NCBI GenBank assembly: GCA_964404205.1
Contig: CAYOJD010000023.1
Location: 1-31,285, forward strand
DNA: 31,285 nt
Origin: CAZWBR01 sp964404205
GTDB taxonomy: Bacteria; Bacteroidota; Bacteroidia; Bacteroidales; Prolixibacteraceae
Reading direction: 5' to 3'
Each line of letters starts with the position of its first letter. Within the stretch, counting starts at the first letter, position 1. A program made the position numbers and the translations under genes. The notes under the pieces are model-generated. The model did no database searches. It was not told where the DNA came from and was given only the letters and a program-made list of their open reading frames with translations. This document shows, one piece after another, positions 24,072 to 31,285 of the stretch.

Positions 24072-26006
24072 ATGTTTGATAATCGAATGGATCAATTTCA
24101 TCAAATATTATCTGAATACTGGGGATACGACCATTTCAGGCCGTTGCAGGAAGATATTATCCGCTCGGTGGCCGATGGCAAAGACACCTTAGGGCTGATG
24201 CCAACCGGTGGTGGAAAGTCTATAACTTTTCAGGTATTTGCGTTAAGCCGTCCGGGAATGACCCTTGTAGTCACTCCGTTAATCGCACTCATTACCGATC
24301 AGGTCGAAAATCTTCGCAGCAAGGGAATAAAAGCGTTGGCTATCTATTCGGGGATGAGTTCACGCGAAATCGATATTGCACTGAACAATGCCCTTTACGG
24401 CGATTACAAATTTCTGTACGTCTCGCCCGAACGGCTCCAGTCGCCCTATTTCAATGCTTACCTTGTCCGCATGAAGCTGAACCTGATTACGGTCGATGAA
24501 GCCCACTGCATCTCGCAATGGGGTTACGATTTCAGGCCATCCTATCTGGCTATCGCCGACATTCGGGCAGCCTTTCCCGGAGTTCCCGTGCTGGCGCTTA
24601 CAGCCACAGCAACGGCAACGGTGGTCGGTGATATTCAGGACAAATTGCTTTTCCCTGCGAAGAATGTGCTGCAAAAAAGTTTTCGGAGAGAAAACCTTAC
24701 TTATCTGGTCCGGACCAAAGACGATAAGCTGGGCTACCTGCTCAACACGGTCGAAAAGGCCAAAGGAACTGGAATTATCTATGTCAGAAGCCGCAAAAAA
24801 TGTCGCGAAATAGCACTGATGCTCCAACAAAAAGAGATTACTGCCGATTATTACCACGCCGGATTACACCCCGCCTCGCGACGAAAGAAACAAGAACAGT
24901 GGATGAACGGCGAATGCAGGGTGATGGTAGCCACCAATGCTTTTGGAATGGGAATCGACAAACCTGATGTCCGTTTTGTACTCCATCCCGATTTGCCCGA
25001 CTCGCTCGAAGCCTATTTCCAGGAAGCAGGCCGTGCAGGGCGCGACGGGAAAGCTGCCGTAGCCGTAATGCTGTTCAACTCATCCGACAAGAAACGGCTG
25101 CACAAAATGGTGACCGATAGTTTCCCGGGAATCGAAACCGTAAGAAATGTCTATCAATCGCTGGCCAATTATCTTCAAATTGCCACCGGTTCGGGCAAAG
25201 GCGAAAGTTATAATTTTCACATCGAAGATTTTGCCCGCAAATTTAACTTTCAAGTCCAATCGGTTTATCACAGCCTGAAACTACTCGAAAGGCAAGGCTA
25301 TCTGGAATATGACGAAGATGAAGGCAATTTTTCAAGACTCAACTTTCTACTTCAACGCGACGAACTATATCACATTCAAACCAATAACAAATCTACCGAC
25401 GAATTTATCAAAACCCTGCTCCGCTCCTACAGCGGGCTTTTTACCGATTATGTCAGTGTAGATGAAGAGGTAATTGGGCGCAGAATAAATCTTACCCGCG
25501 ACGAAGTGTACCAAACGCTTCAGCTGCTCGACAAGATGCGAATCGTTCACTACATTCCGCGGCGCGAATCGCCTTCTATCAGCTTTACCATCGAACGCAT
25601 TGATTCCAGGCGAATTGTGCTAAGCCCCGAAAATTACCAGAAAAGAAAAATCAAATACGAAGAGCAGGTCGAATCGGTAATACAATATGCCGCCACCGAA
25701 GATGTTTGCCGCAGCGTGTTGTTGCTCCGCTATTTTGGAGAAAAGGAATCGTTACCTTGCGGAAAATGTGACATTTGCAAAGGCGAACACGAATCGGGCA
25801 TCAGCCATTCCGATTTCGAAAGGATACAACAAAAAATTATTGCTCAGCTAAACAAACAACCATATAGCACCGCCGAATTGGTTCGTGCAATCGATGAGCC
25901 CGAACCACTCATTCTCAATGTTACCCGCTGGCTGCTCGATAAGGGCAGGCTGCAACTTAACCATGTCGGGTTATTGAAAATGAATGAGAATGAACACGAT
26001 TATTAA
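24072..26006 (+). CDS. recQ: ATP-dependent DNA helicase RecQ family
   Basis: A 644-residue superfamily 2 helicase that unwinds recombination intermediates with 3'-5' polarity. The motif 0 region is YWGYDHFRPLQEDIIRS, and Walker A is LMPTGGGKS. The DEAH box with its RecQ-specific aromatic loop is VDEAHCISQWGYDFR, motif V is VATNAFGMGIDKPDVRFVLH and motif VI is QEAGRAGRDG. A zinc-binding RQC region has Cys residues in DVCRSVLLLRYFG and LPCGKCDIC. The C-terminus is shorter than in E. coli RecQ, and I do not see an obvious HRDC domain. The open frame reaches back to 23865, but that part has no family resemblance. The start is ATG 24072 or, equally likely, ATG 24087 (MDQFHQIL). Confidence 0.93.
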   Translation: MFDNRMDQFHQILSEYWGYDHFRPLQEDIIRSVADGKDTLGLMPTGGGKSITFQVFALSRPGMTLVVTPLIALITDQVENLRSKGIKALAIYSGMSSREIDIALNNALYGDYKFLYVSPERLQSPYFNAYLVRMKLNLITVDEAHCISQWGYDFRPSYLAIADIRAAFPGVPVLALTATATATVVGDIQDKLLFPAKNVLQKSFRRENLTYLVRTKDDKLGYLLNTVEKAKGTGIIYVRSRKKCREIALMLQQKEITADYYHAGLHPASRRKKQEQWMNGECRVMVATNAFGMGIDKPDVRFVLHPDLPDSLEAYFQEAGRAGRDGKAAVAVMLFNSSDKKRLHKMVTDSFPGIETVRNVYQSLANYLQIATGSGKGESYNFHIEDFARKFNFQVQSVYHSLKLLERQGYLEYDEDEGNFSRLNFLLQRDELYHIQTNNKSTDEFIKTLLRSYSGLFTDYVSVDEEVIGRRINLTRDEVYQTLQLLDKMRIVHYIPRRESPSISFTIERIDSRRIVLSPENYQKRKIKYEEQVESVIQYAATEDVCRSVLLLRYFGEKESLPCGKCDICKGEHESGISHSDFERIQQKIIAQLNKQPYSTAELVRAIDEPEPLILNVTRWLLDKGRLQLNHVGLLKMNENEHDY

Positions 26007-26027
26007 AAAAGGTTGATAAAATAGTTT

Positions 26028-26035
26028 TACCTTTG
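26028..26035 (+). promoter_or_regulatory. Possible -7 element for the DUF5063 operon
   Basis: TACCTTTG matches TAnnTTTG exactly, 29 bases before the ATG at 26065. No TTG lies at the expected distance; the nearest is 12 bases upstream. Only the -7 part is supported. Confidence 0.35.
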
Positions 26036-26064
26036 CTGCCTTAGTTTTCAATGTCAGAATCGTA

Positions 26065-26694
26065 ATGAAAGAAGTTTTTTCTGAGGTCGTTTATTCCAAG
26101 AATGTAATTGAATTTACCACTGTTGCACTTGAATATTGCAACTTTGTCGAATCGGTTGATCACCACAGCCGAAAGGATTTTATTTCTAAAATTCAGAAAA
26201 TCTTTCCATTGCTCTATCTGAAAGCATCGCTGCTTCCGGCTACAGACGATGAGAATGACGAAATACCTGAAAAATTTGTCACCGAAGACGATTATAATTT
26301 TGTGCTGAAAAAAATTCTGGCCAAAATAGGCGAATTCGATAGCTATCAGGAGATTTTCGATCAAAAAATGAACGATGCCTCTTTCGACGGGAGCATTGCC
26401 GAAAACATTACCGATATCTATCAGGATTTAAAAGACTTTCTGCTTGCCTATCGCATAGGGACCGTTGATGTAATGAAAGCTGCGCTGCTCGAATGTCAGA
26501 CCAACTTCGAACAATACTGGGGGCAGCGTTTAGTCAATGGCCTCAGGGCTATCCACAACCTGGTTTATGGCGATGCCGACCTCGATGAGAAACCCCTGAA
26601 GCCTTTAATATTAAAAGCAGAAAATGATGACGATGAGATTGAAAGCAACGATACGCTGCTGAAACAGCAGTTCAGAAATTACAGAGGCGAATAA
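26065..26694 (+). CDS. DUF5063 domain protein
   Basis: A 209-residue soluble, acidic, mostly helical protein with no signal peptide. It resembles the Bacteroidota-rich family DUF5063: VVYSKNVIEFTTVALEYCNFVE near the start, KIFPLLYLKASLLP, FVTEDDYNFVLKKI, and a conserved centre DIYQDLKDFLLAYRIG. The latter part, QYWGQRLVNGLRAIHNLVYGD, is also typical. No catalytic motif stands out and the function is unknown. The gene stops nine bases before the RNase D-like exonuclease gene, so the two should be co-expressed. An association with RNA or DNA processing is suggested only by this neighbour and the rRNA methyltransferase beyond it. Confidence 0.86.
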   Translation: MKEVFSEVVYSKNVIEFTTVALEYCNFVESVDHHSRKDFISKIQKIFPLLYLKASLLPATDDENDEIPEKFVTEDDYNFVLKKILAKIGEFDSYQEIFDQKMNDASFDGSIAENITDIYQDLKDFLLAYRIGTVDVMKAALLECQTNFEQYWGQRLVNGLRAIHNLVYGDADLDEKPLKPLILKAENDDDEIESNDTLLKQQFRNYRGE

Positions 26695-26703
26695 TTACGG
26701 CGT

Positions 26704-27354
26704 ATGACAGAAAAAAAGATTAACGGCGCAACTATCCAATCATCAATATCGAACGAAGAGCTTGATCTGCTCCCACTCTCGATGTTCGAAGGTAAAATTC
26801 ATCTGGTGCAAAGTGTTGAACAGATTACTGCCGCCGTCGATTACCTGAAAAAACAGCCCATACTCGGGTTTGATACCGAAACCCGACCTTCATTCAAAAA
26901 AGGGCAGATTCACCCGGTCGCATTGTTGCAACTATCCACATCCGACGAAGCTTTCCTGTTTCGGGTCAACCATATAGGAATATCGCCAGGCCTGGTAAAA
27001 GTACTCTCCTCGCCAGCCATCCTGAAGATTGGGGCAGCCATTCACGACGATATCAAAGTATTACAACGAATTGCGCCATTCAAGCCCAATGGCTTCATCG
27101 ATCTTCAGGATATGGCCAAAACCTATCGCATCGAGAACCTCAGTCTAAAAAAACTGGCCGGGATTGTTATGGGTGTCCGTATTTCGAAATCGCAGCGGCT
27201 TACCAACTGGGAAGCAACCATTCTCACCGAACAGCAACAGATTTATGCGGCAACCGATGCGTGGATTGCCCACGAAATTTATGTCCGCCTAAGCCGGCTT
27301 AAGCCCGAAAACGTACTTCCAAAAGACGAAACAGCTACAGAAAAAACCCTGTAA
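26704..27354 (+). CDS. 3'-5' exonuclease, DEDDy (RNase D-like)
   Basis: A 216-residue single-domain exonuclease of the DnaQ-like superfamily. The four metal-binding acids and the Tyr are visible: Exo I FDTET (Asp57, Glu59), Exo II AAIHDDIKVLQ (Asp115 or Asp116), and Exo III YAATDAW (Tyr181, Asp185). The spacing and the segment LQDMAKTYRIENLSLKKLAGIVMG are those of the RNase D / WRN exonuclease branch. Unlike E. coli RNase D it lacks HRDC domains, so it is a stand-alone catalytic domain. The substrate could be tRNA or other RNA 3' ends, or DNA as in WRN-type proteins; the sequence does not decide. It lies nine bases after the DUF5063 gene and 47 before the rRNA methyltransferase gene. Confidence 0.9.
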   Translation: MTEKKINGATIQSSISNEELDLLPLSMFEGKIHLVQSVEQITAAVDYLKKQPILGFDTETRPSFKKGQIHPVALLQLSTSDEAFLFRVNHIGISPGLVKVLSSPAILKIGAAIHDDIKVLQRIAPFKPNGFIDLQDMAKTYRIENLSLKKLAGIVMGVRISKSQRLTNWEATILTEQQQIYAATDAWIAHEIYVRLSRLKPENVLPKDETATEKTL

Positions 27355-27401
27355 CCATCTCGTTTAAAATCGATAAAAGTTAAAAAAAATAAATTCCCGA
27401 T

Positions 27402-28589
27402 ATGCAATTGTACAGCAAAGTTGTACTGAAAAAAGGCAAGGAAGATTCGTTGCTGCGTTTTCATCCCTGGATTTTCTCAGGAGCCATCGATCGTATCGAT
27501 GGTCAGGTTGAAGAAGGTGATACCGTATCCGTTTTTACCGCTGAAAAACAACTCATCGGTTACGGACATTGTGCCATAGGCTCAATCGCCGTGCGGATGA
27601 TTTCGTTCGGCGAACAGCAACCTGACGATGATTTCTGGGTCAGCAAACTTTCCAATGCACTGAGCGTTAGGGAAACTGCCGGATTGACCAACCGCCCCGA
27701 CACCAATGTTTTCCGTCTGGTTCATGGTGAAGGCGATGGAATGCCCGGACTGGTTGTCGATTTCTATAATGGAACGGCTGTTTTTCAGGCCCACTCGGTG
27801 GGGATGTGGCTTAACCGCGAAAAACTGGTTGCTGCGCTACAGACGGTGATGGGCAACAAACTGGTTGCTGTTTACGACAAAAGTTCGAAAACATTGCCTT
27901 ACAAAGCTTCGGTAGAACCGGCAGACGGATATCTTCTCGGCCATTCCCAATCAACCGAAGTACTCGAATATGGCAATCGCTTTCTGGTCGACTGGGAAGA
28001 GGGACAAAAAACCGGATTCTTTATCGACCAGCGCGAAAACCGGAAATTGTTGCGTGAATACTCCAAAGGCCGCGATGTGCTCAATATGTTTTGCTACACC
28101 GGAGGCTTTTCTTTTGCCGCCATGAGCGGTGCTGCCAATGTAGTTCATTCAGTCGATTCATCGGCGAAAGCCATTGAAATGACCAACCAAAATGTAGAGC
28201 TCAATTTCCCATCCGACAGCCGTCACGAAGCATTTGTTGCAGATGCCTTCGATTTTATGCAGGACATCAAAGATAAATACGATCTGATTGTCCTCGATCC
28301 GCCGGCGTTCGCCAAACACAAAAACGTACTCTCGCAGGCGCTGCAAGGATATAAGCGACTTAACGCCAAAGCTTTTCAACAAATCAGGCCCGGAGGATTG
28401 CTCTTCACCTTCTCTTGTTCGCAGGTCGTTACGAAAAATAACTTCCGCGAAGCCGTATTTTCGGCAGCCGCCATCTCCGGACGAAAAGTGCGTATCCTGC
28501 ACCAGTTGTCGCAACCCGCCGATCACCCTGTCGATATTTACCACCCCGAGGGCGAATATCTGAAAGGATTGGTTTTATATGTAGAATAA
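27402..28589 (+). CDS. Class I SAM-dependent rRNA large-subunit methyltransferase (RlmI type)
   Basis: A 395-residue RNA cytosine-5 methyltransferase of the RlmI/RlmK-like family. An N-terminal PUA domain (about 1-75) reads RFHPWIFSGAIDRIDG and DTVSVFTAEKQLIGYGHC. A central segment has WEEGQKTGFFIDQRENRKLL, where the family's QKTGFFLDQR motif is clear. The Rossmann methyltransferase domain follows, with motif I VLNMFCYTGGFSFAAM, motif II VHSVDSSAKAIE, motif IV LIVLDPPAFAKHK and the catalytic-region FTFSCSQ. RlmI modifies a cytidine in 23S rRNA; whether this protein uses the same site is not known. It is in a run of plus-strand genes and is followed 30 bases later by glycerate kinase. Confidence 0.92.
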   Translation: MQLYSKVVLKKGKEDSLLRFHPWIFSGAIDRIDGQVEEGDTVSVFTAEKQLIGYGHCAIGSIAVRMISFGEQQPDDDFWVSKLSNALSVRETAGLTNRPDTNVFRLVHGEGDGMPGLVVDFYNGTAVFQAHSVGMWLNREKLVAALQTVMGNKLVAVYDKSSKTLPYKASVEPADGYLLGHSQSTEVLEYGNRFLVDWEEGQKTGFFIDQRENRKLLREYSKGRDVLNMFCYTGGFSFAAMSGAANVVHSVDSSAKAIEMTNQNVELNFPSDSRHEAFVADAFDFMQDIKDKYDLIVLDPPAFAKHKNVLSQALQGYKRLNAKAFQQIRPGGLLFTFSCSQVVTKNNFREAVFSAAAISGRKVRILHQLSQPADHPVDIYHPEGEYLKGLVLYVE

Positions 28590-28619
28590 CTCAATCACTG
28601 CTATTCGGAAGCCCATATC

Positions 28620-29753
28620 GTGTATCACATCCTGATTGCCCCTGATTCATTCAAAGAGTCGTTAAGCGCTACAGATGTTGCCCGTTATTTAAAAACGGGT
28701 TTACAAAAGGCACTTCCCGATGCCGATATCTCGCTTGCGCCAATCTCTGACGGAGGCGAAGGATTTGTAGAGGCAATGGTCAATGGAACCAATGGGTATA
28801 CGCGAAGGGCGATTGTCAGCGATGCTTTGATGCGACCTGTCGACGCTGCTATCGGGTTCTCGCCCGATGGAGAGACCGCATTTATTGGAATGGCCGAAGC
28901 GTGCGGATTAGAAAGGCTTTCGCCTGAAGAACGTAACCCGATACTCACTTCAACCTTTGGAGTGGGCCAAATGATGAAATATGCCGCGGAACAAAATTGC
29001 AAGAAAATCATCATCGGAATAGGCGGAAGTGCCACCAATGACGGTGGTGCCGGATTGGCACAGGCTTTGGGGGTTAAACTTCTCAATAAAGATGGTAACG
29101 AATTACTTCCGGGAGGTGGAAATTTAGGGCAGCTCTATCGTATCGATACCTCGAAAACCATCAAAAACCTGCCAGAGATTATTGTAGCCTGCGATGTTAC
29201 CAATCCGCTGACAGGTGCAACGGGTGCATCGGCCATCTATGGGCCGCAAAAAGGGGCCACTGCCGAAATGGTGAAACAGTTAGACAGCCACCTAAAACAT
29301 TTTGCTGCGGTTATCCGTCAACAAATGGGCATCGAGATTGAGTATATTCCAGGAAGCGGAGCTGCAGGTGGCTTGGGAGGCGGACTGATGGCTTTTACCA
29401 ATGCACGTCTTGCAAATGGTTTTCAAACCGTTGCAGATGCTATCAATCTTGAAAAGAAAATCGTGCAGGCCAATATAGTCATTACCGGCGAAGGGTGTAT
29501 CGACGCGCAAACCCTCAATGGGAAAGCCCCTTATGGGGTGGCCCTGCTCGCCCGGCAATACGGCAAACCGGTTATCGGGGTGGCCGGCACACTGAGAAAA
29601 GGGTACAACAATCTGACAAACAATGGATTTCAACTACTGCTATCGATAATCAACCGCCCCATGACACTTCAGGAAGCCATTGCCCAAACAGCTGAATTGC
29701 TCGAAGAGACTGGCTTTCAGATCGGGAATATACTGAAACTCCGCGCGTACTAA
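28620..29753 (+). CDS. Glycerate kinase (GarK/GlxK family)
   Basis: A 377-residue glycerate kinase of the GarK family, which phosphorylates D-glycerate to 2- or 3-phosphoglycerate and feeds it into glycolysis. Motifs include the N-terminal APDSFKESLSATDVA, SDGGEGFVEAM, GIGGSATNDGGAGLAQALG, ACDVTNPLTGATGAS and GSGAAGGLGGGLMAF, and near the end ITGEGCIDAQTLNGKAP. Length is normal. Translation must start at the GTG at 28620: the frame upstream holds no ATG back to the stop codon of the preceding gene, and the family begins at this point (YHILIAPDSFK). It follows the rRNA methyltransferase gene by 30 bases, but a functional link to RNA modification is not apparent. Confidence 0.93.
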   Translation: MYHILIAPDSFKESLSATDVARYLKTGLQKALPDADISLAPISDGGEGFVEAMVNGTNGYTRRAIVSDALMRPVDAAIGFSPDGETAFIGMAEACGLERLSPEERNPILTSTFGVGQMMKYAAEQNCKKIIIGIGGSATNDGGAGLAQALGVKLLNKDGNELLPGGGNLGQLYRIDTSKTIKNLPEIIVACDVTNPLTGATGASAIYGPQKGATAEMVKQLDSHLKHFAAVIRQQMGIEIEYIPGSGAAGGLGGGLMAFTNARLANGFQTVADAINLEKKIVQANIVITGEGCIDAQTLNGKAPYGVALLARQYGKPVIGVAGTLRKGYNNLTNNGFQLLLSIINRPMTLQEAIAQTAELLEETGFQIGNILKLRAY

Positions 29754-29761
29754 AACCGCCA

Positions 29762-29792
29762 TTGTAAAAGGTCAATCTTTTGGGTATATTTG
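29762..29792 (+). promoter_or_regulatory. Promoter for the DEAD-box helicase gene
   Basis: TTG (29762-29764), exactly 20 bases, then TATATTTG (29785-29792) is a full match to the Bacteroidota consensus. It leaves a leader of about 90 bases before the TTG start codon at 29889, long enough for post-transcriptional control, as is known for cold-inducible DEAD-box genes in other bacteria. Confidence 0.65.
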
Positions 29793-29888
29793 TATCGCGA
29801 TTTCCTCATGCAGGTCGAATTGTTTTTAAACTGAATTTGAAGAAATTGCATAGTTCATACCCATCTGTTAAACAGTAAAATTCACACA

Positions 29889-31285
29889 TTGAAATTCAAC
29901 GAATTTAATTTCGAACCCGAAGTCATGGACGGACTGGAGTCTATGGGTTTCGAAAATTGCACGCCGGTACAAGAATTGGCCATGCCGGTTATCTGGGAAG
30001 GTAAAGACCTGATAGCCTGCGCCCAAACCGGTACCGGGAAAACGGCAGCTTATCTTTTGCCCGTTTTAAACCGAATAGCCAAAGAAAAACCCAAAGGCAT
30101 CAACACTTTAATTATAGCCCCCACACGCGAACTGGTGCTCCAAATCGATCAACAAATCGAAGGGTTTTCCTATTTTACAGGAGCCACTTCGGTAGCCGTG
30201 TATGGCGGCGGCGAAGGGGCCGCCTTCGACCAGCAAAAAGCAGCTCTGGTACAAGGAGCCGAGATTATTGTAGCAACACCCGGCAGGCTTCTTTCGCATA
30301 TCAACCTGAAATACTCCAATTTTGGGACAGTCGAACACCTGATTCTCGACGAAGCCGACCGCATGCTCGACATGGGCTTTTTCGACGACATTATGCGTAT
30401 TGTCAGCGAGTTGCCCAAAGAGAGGCAGACATTGCTCTTCTCTGCAACCATGCCGCCCAAAATCCGCAAACTGGCCGAGAATATTCTGCGTAACCCCGAA
30501 AGCATCAACATAGCCATCTCGAAACCGGCCGAAAACATCATTCAGGCCGCCTATATGGCTTACGAAAACCAAAAGCTGCCGTTGTTGAAGGAGTTGCTGA
30601 AGGGCAAAACCGAATACCAAAGCGTTATTATATTCACTTCCAGAAAAATTAATGTCAACCAACTGGTCCGTGAGCTTCGCCGCATGGGCTTTAAAGCCGA
30701 CGGAATGCTCTCCGACCTTGAACAAAAGGAGCGTGAAGAGGTTATGCTCCGTTTCCGCAACCGCGAAAGCCAGATTCTGGTAGCTACCGACATTGTTGCC
30801 CGTGGAATCGATATTGATGGAATCGATTTAGTGATGAACTTCGATGTACCGCGCGACCCGGAAGATTACGTTCACCGTATCGGACGGACAGCACGCGCAC
30901 AACAATCGGGAGTAGCCATCACATTAATTACCGATCAGGATCAACATGATTTTAAACGGATTGAAGAGTTAATAGAGCGCGAAATCATTAAAATACCGCT
31001 CCCTTCAGAGCTGGGTGCCGGCCCCGAATATAATCCGCAAGCCCGAAGAAAAGGCGGCTTTCGCAAAAAACCATCAGGCAATTCGGGCAATGGGCAGGCA
31101 GGGACTAACCCAAAGAAAAAGTTTTTTCGCCATCGCGACCGCGGAATTCGCCACGATCGGCGGCGCCGCATCGGGCGGATGGCGCCCCCTGTGGCGCAAG
31201 CTGGAAAACCGCCTGAACGGCGTGCAAGAGCTGACGGTGGAAGACCCCGTGCTGCTGCTGCTGGCCGACCACCTGCTCGACCTGT
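29889..31285 (+). CDS. DEAD-box ATP-dependent RNA helicase, 3' end not natural or not complete
   Basis: An RNA helicase of the DEAD-box (RhlE-like) group that unwinds RNA duplexes in ribosome assembly or mRNA decay. It shows the Q motif (FENCTPVQ), Walker A AQTGTGKT (45-52), PTREL, TPGRLL, DEAD (154-157), SAT (185-187), ARGIDIDGIDLVMNFD, and HRIGRTAR (330-337). A basic Gly/Arg/Lys tail begins near 380. No ATG is available in frame before the Q motif, back to a stop at 29838, so a TTG at 29889 (KFNEFNFEP) is the likely start. The frame is still open at the window end, but from about 31118-31144 the DNA becomes very GC-rich, and the coding signal moves to another frame. Only residues up to about 410 are trustworthy as helicase. 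Confidence 0.9.
   Translation, partial: MKFNEFNFEPEVMDGLESMGFENCTPVQELAMPVIWEGKDLIACAQTGTGKTAAYLLPVLNRIAKEKPKGINTLIIAPTRELVLQIDQQIEGFSYFTGATSVAVYGGGEGAAFDQQKAALVQGAEIIVATPGRLLSHINLKYSNFGTVEHLILDEADRMLDMGFFDDIMRIVSELPKERQTLLFSATMPPKIRKLAENILRNPESINIAISKPAENIIQAAYMAYENQKLPLLKELLKGKTEYQSVIIFTSRKINVNQLVRELRRMGFKADGMLSDLEQKEREEVMLRFRNRESQILVATDIVARGIDIDGIDLVMNFDVPRDPEDYVHRIGRTARAQQSGVAITLITDQDQHDFKRIEELIEREIIKIPLPSELGAGPEYNPQARRKGGFRKKPSGNSGNGQAGTNPKKKFFRHRDRGIRHDRRRRIGRMAPPVAQAGKPPERRARADGGRPRAAAAGRPPARP
31144..31285 (+). other. High-GC segment with foreign coding signal
   Basis: The last 145 bases are about 69% GC. In the frame starting at 31144 there are 48 codons without a stop, and 42 of them end in G or C, with heavy use of CTG, GCC and GGC. 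The translation has segments such as GGWRPLWRKLENRLNGVQ and LTVEDPVLLLLADHLLDL. This frame is different from the helicase frame and looks like a protein of a GC-rich organism. I do not recognise the family. Confidence 0.6.

Noticed and set aside
30108..30725. A 205-codon open frame opposite the DEAD-box helicase
   Set aside because: A shadow of conserved helicase motifs with no family resemblance of its own.
31144..31149. GAATTC site at the foreign junction as proof of a cloning chimera
   Set aside because: A six-base site can occur by chance. Both frames read through it smoothly, so it does not mark the exact junction.

Overview
The window is a stretch of core chromosome from a member of the phylum Bacteroidota, probably a Bacteroidales or Marinilabiliales relative. 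The evidence is Bacteroidota-restricted families (DUF5683, the 73-residue DUF2795 protein, DUF5063, an OstA-like protein), the thrA / phosphoglycerate-mutase-like / thrC operon, the absence of obvious Shine-Dalgarno sequences, and repeated matches to the Bacteroidota promoter pattern (TTG, about 20 bases, TAnnTTTG). Base composition is moderate and even, except for the last ~145 bases, which are about 69% GC and look foreign.

Layout. 1-237: start of an exported TPR protein on the minus strand, cut by the window edge. 392-1893: a Bcp-type peroxiredoxin and recA on the plus strand, closed by a strong terminator. 1999-6950: the threonine operon (aspartokinase/homoserine dehydrogenase, a phosphoglycerate-mutase-like protein in the place of homoserine kinase, threonine synthase), closed by a second terminator. 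7126-8808: the ABC-F factor EttA on the minus strand. 8997-9377: a small membrane-anchored protein whose terminator is shared with the convergent cluster that follows. 9445-13472 (minus): parA, parB, a DUF5683 protein and a LysM lytic transglycosylase, joining chromosome segregation and cell-wall remodelling. 13694-15787 (minus): recG.

15909-18254 (plus): a degenerate methyltransferase-like protein, a MacB/LolD-type ATPase without a permease, a PduO-type cobalamin adenosyltransferase and the DUF2795 protein. 18273-22186 (minus): an outer-membrane biogenesis cluster, in transcription order a PPIase-like lipoprotein, a two-parvulin-domain SurA and an OstA/LptA-like protein. The surA reading frame is broken by one missing base near 20694. 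22412-23884 (minus): guaB. 24072-29753 (plus): recQ, then a DUF5063 protein, an RNase D-like exonuclease, an RlmI-type rRNA methyltransferase and glycerate kinase. 29889 to the end: a DEAD-box RNA helicase whose basic tail runs into the high-GC sequence.

Nearly all of this is housekeeping DNA. I see no mobile element, CRISPR array, tRNA or rRNA, and no gene-free stretch longer than about 230 bases. The items that most deserve a second look are the surA frameshift, the chimeric-looking 3' end, and the homoserine-kinase replacement in the thr operon. I did not find an exotic multi-gene system.
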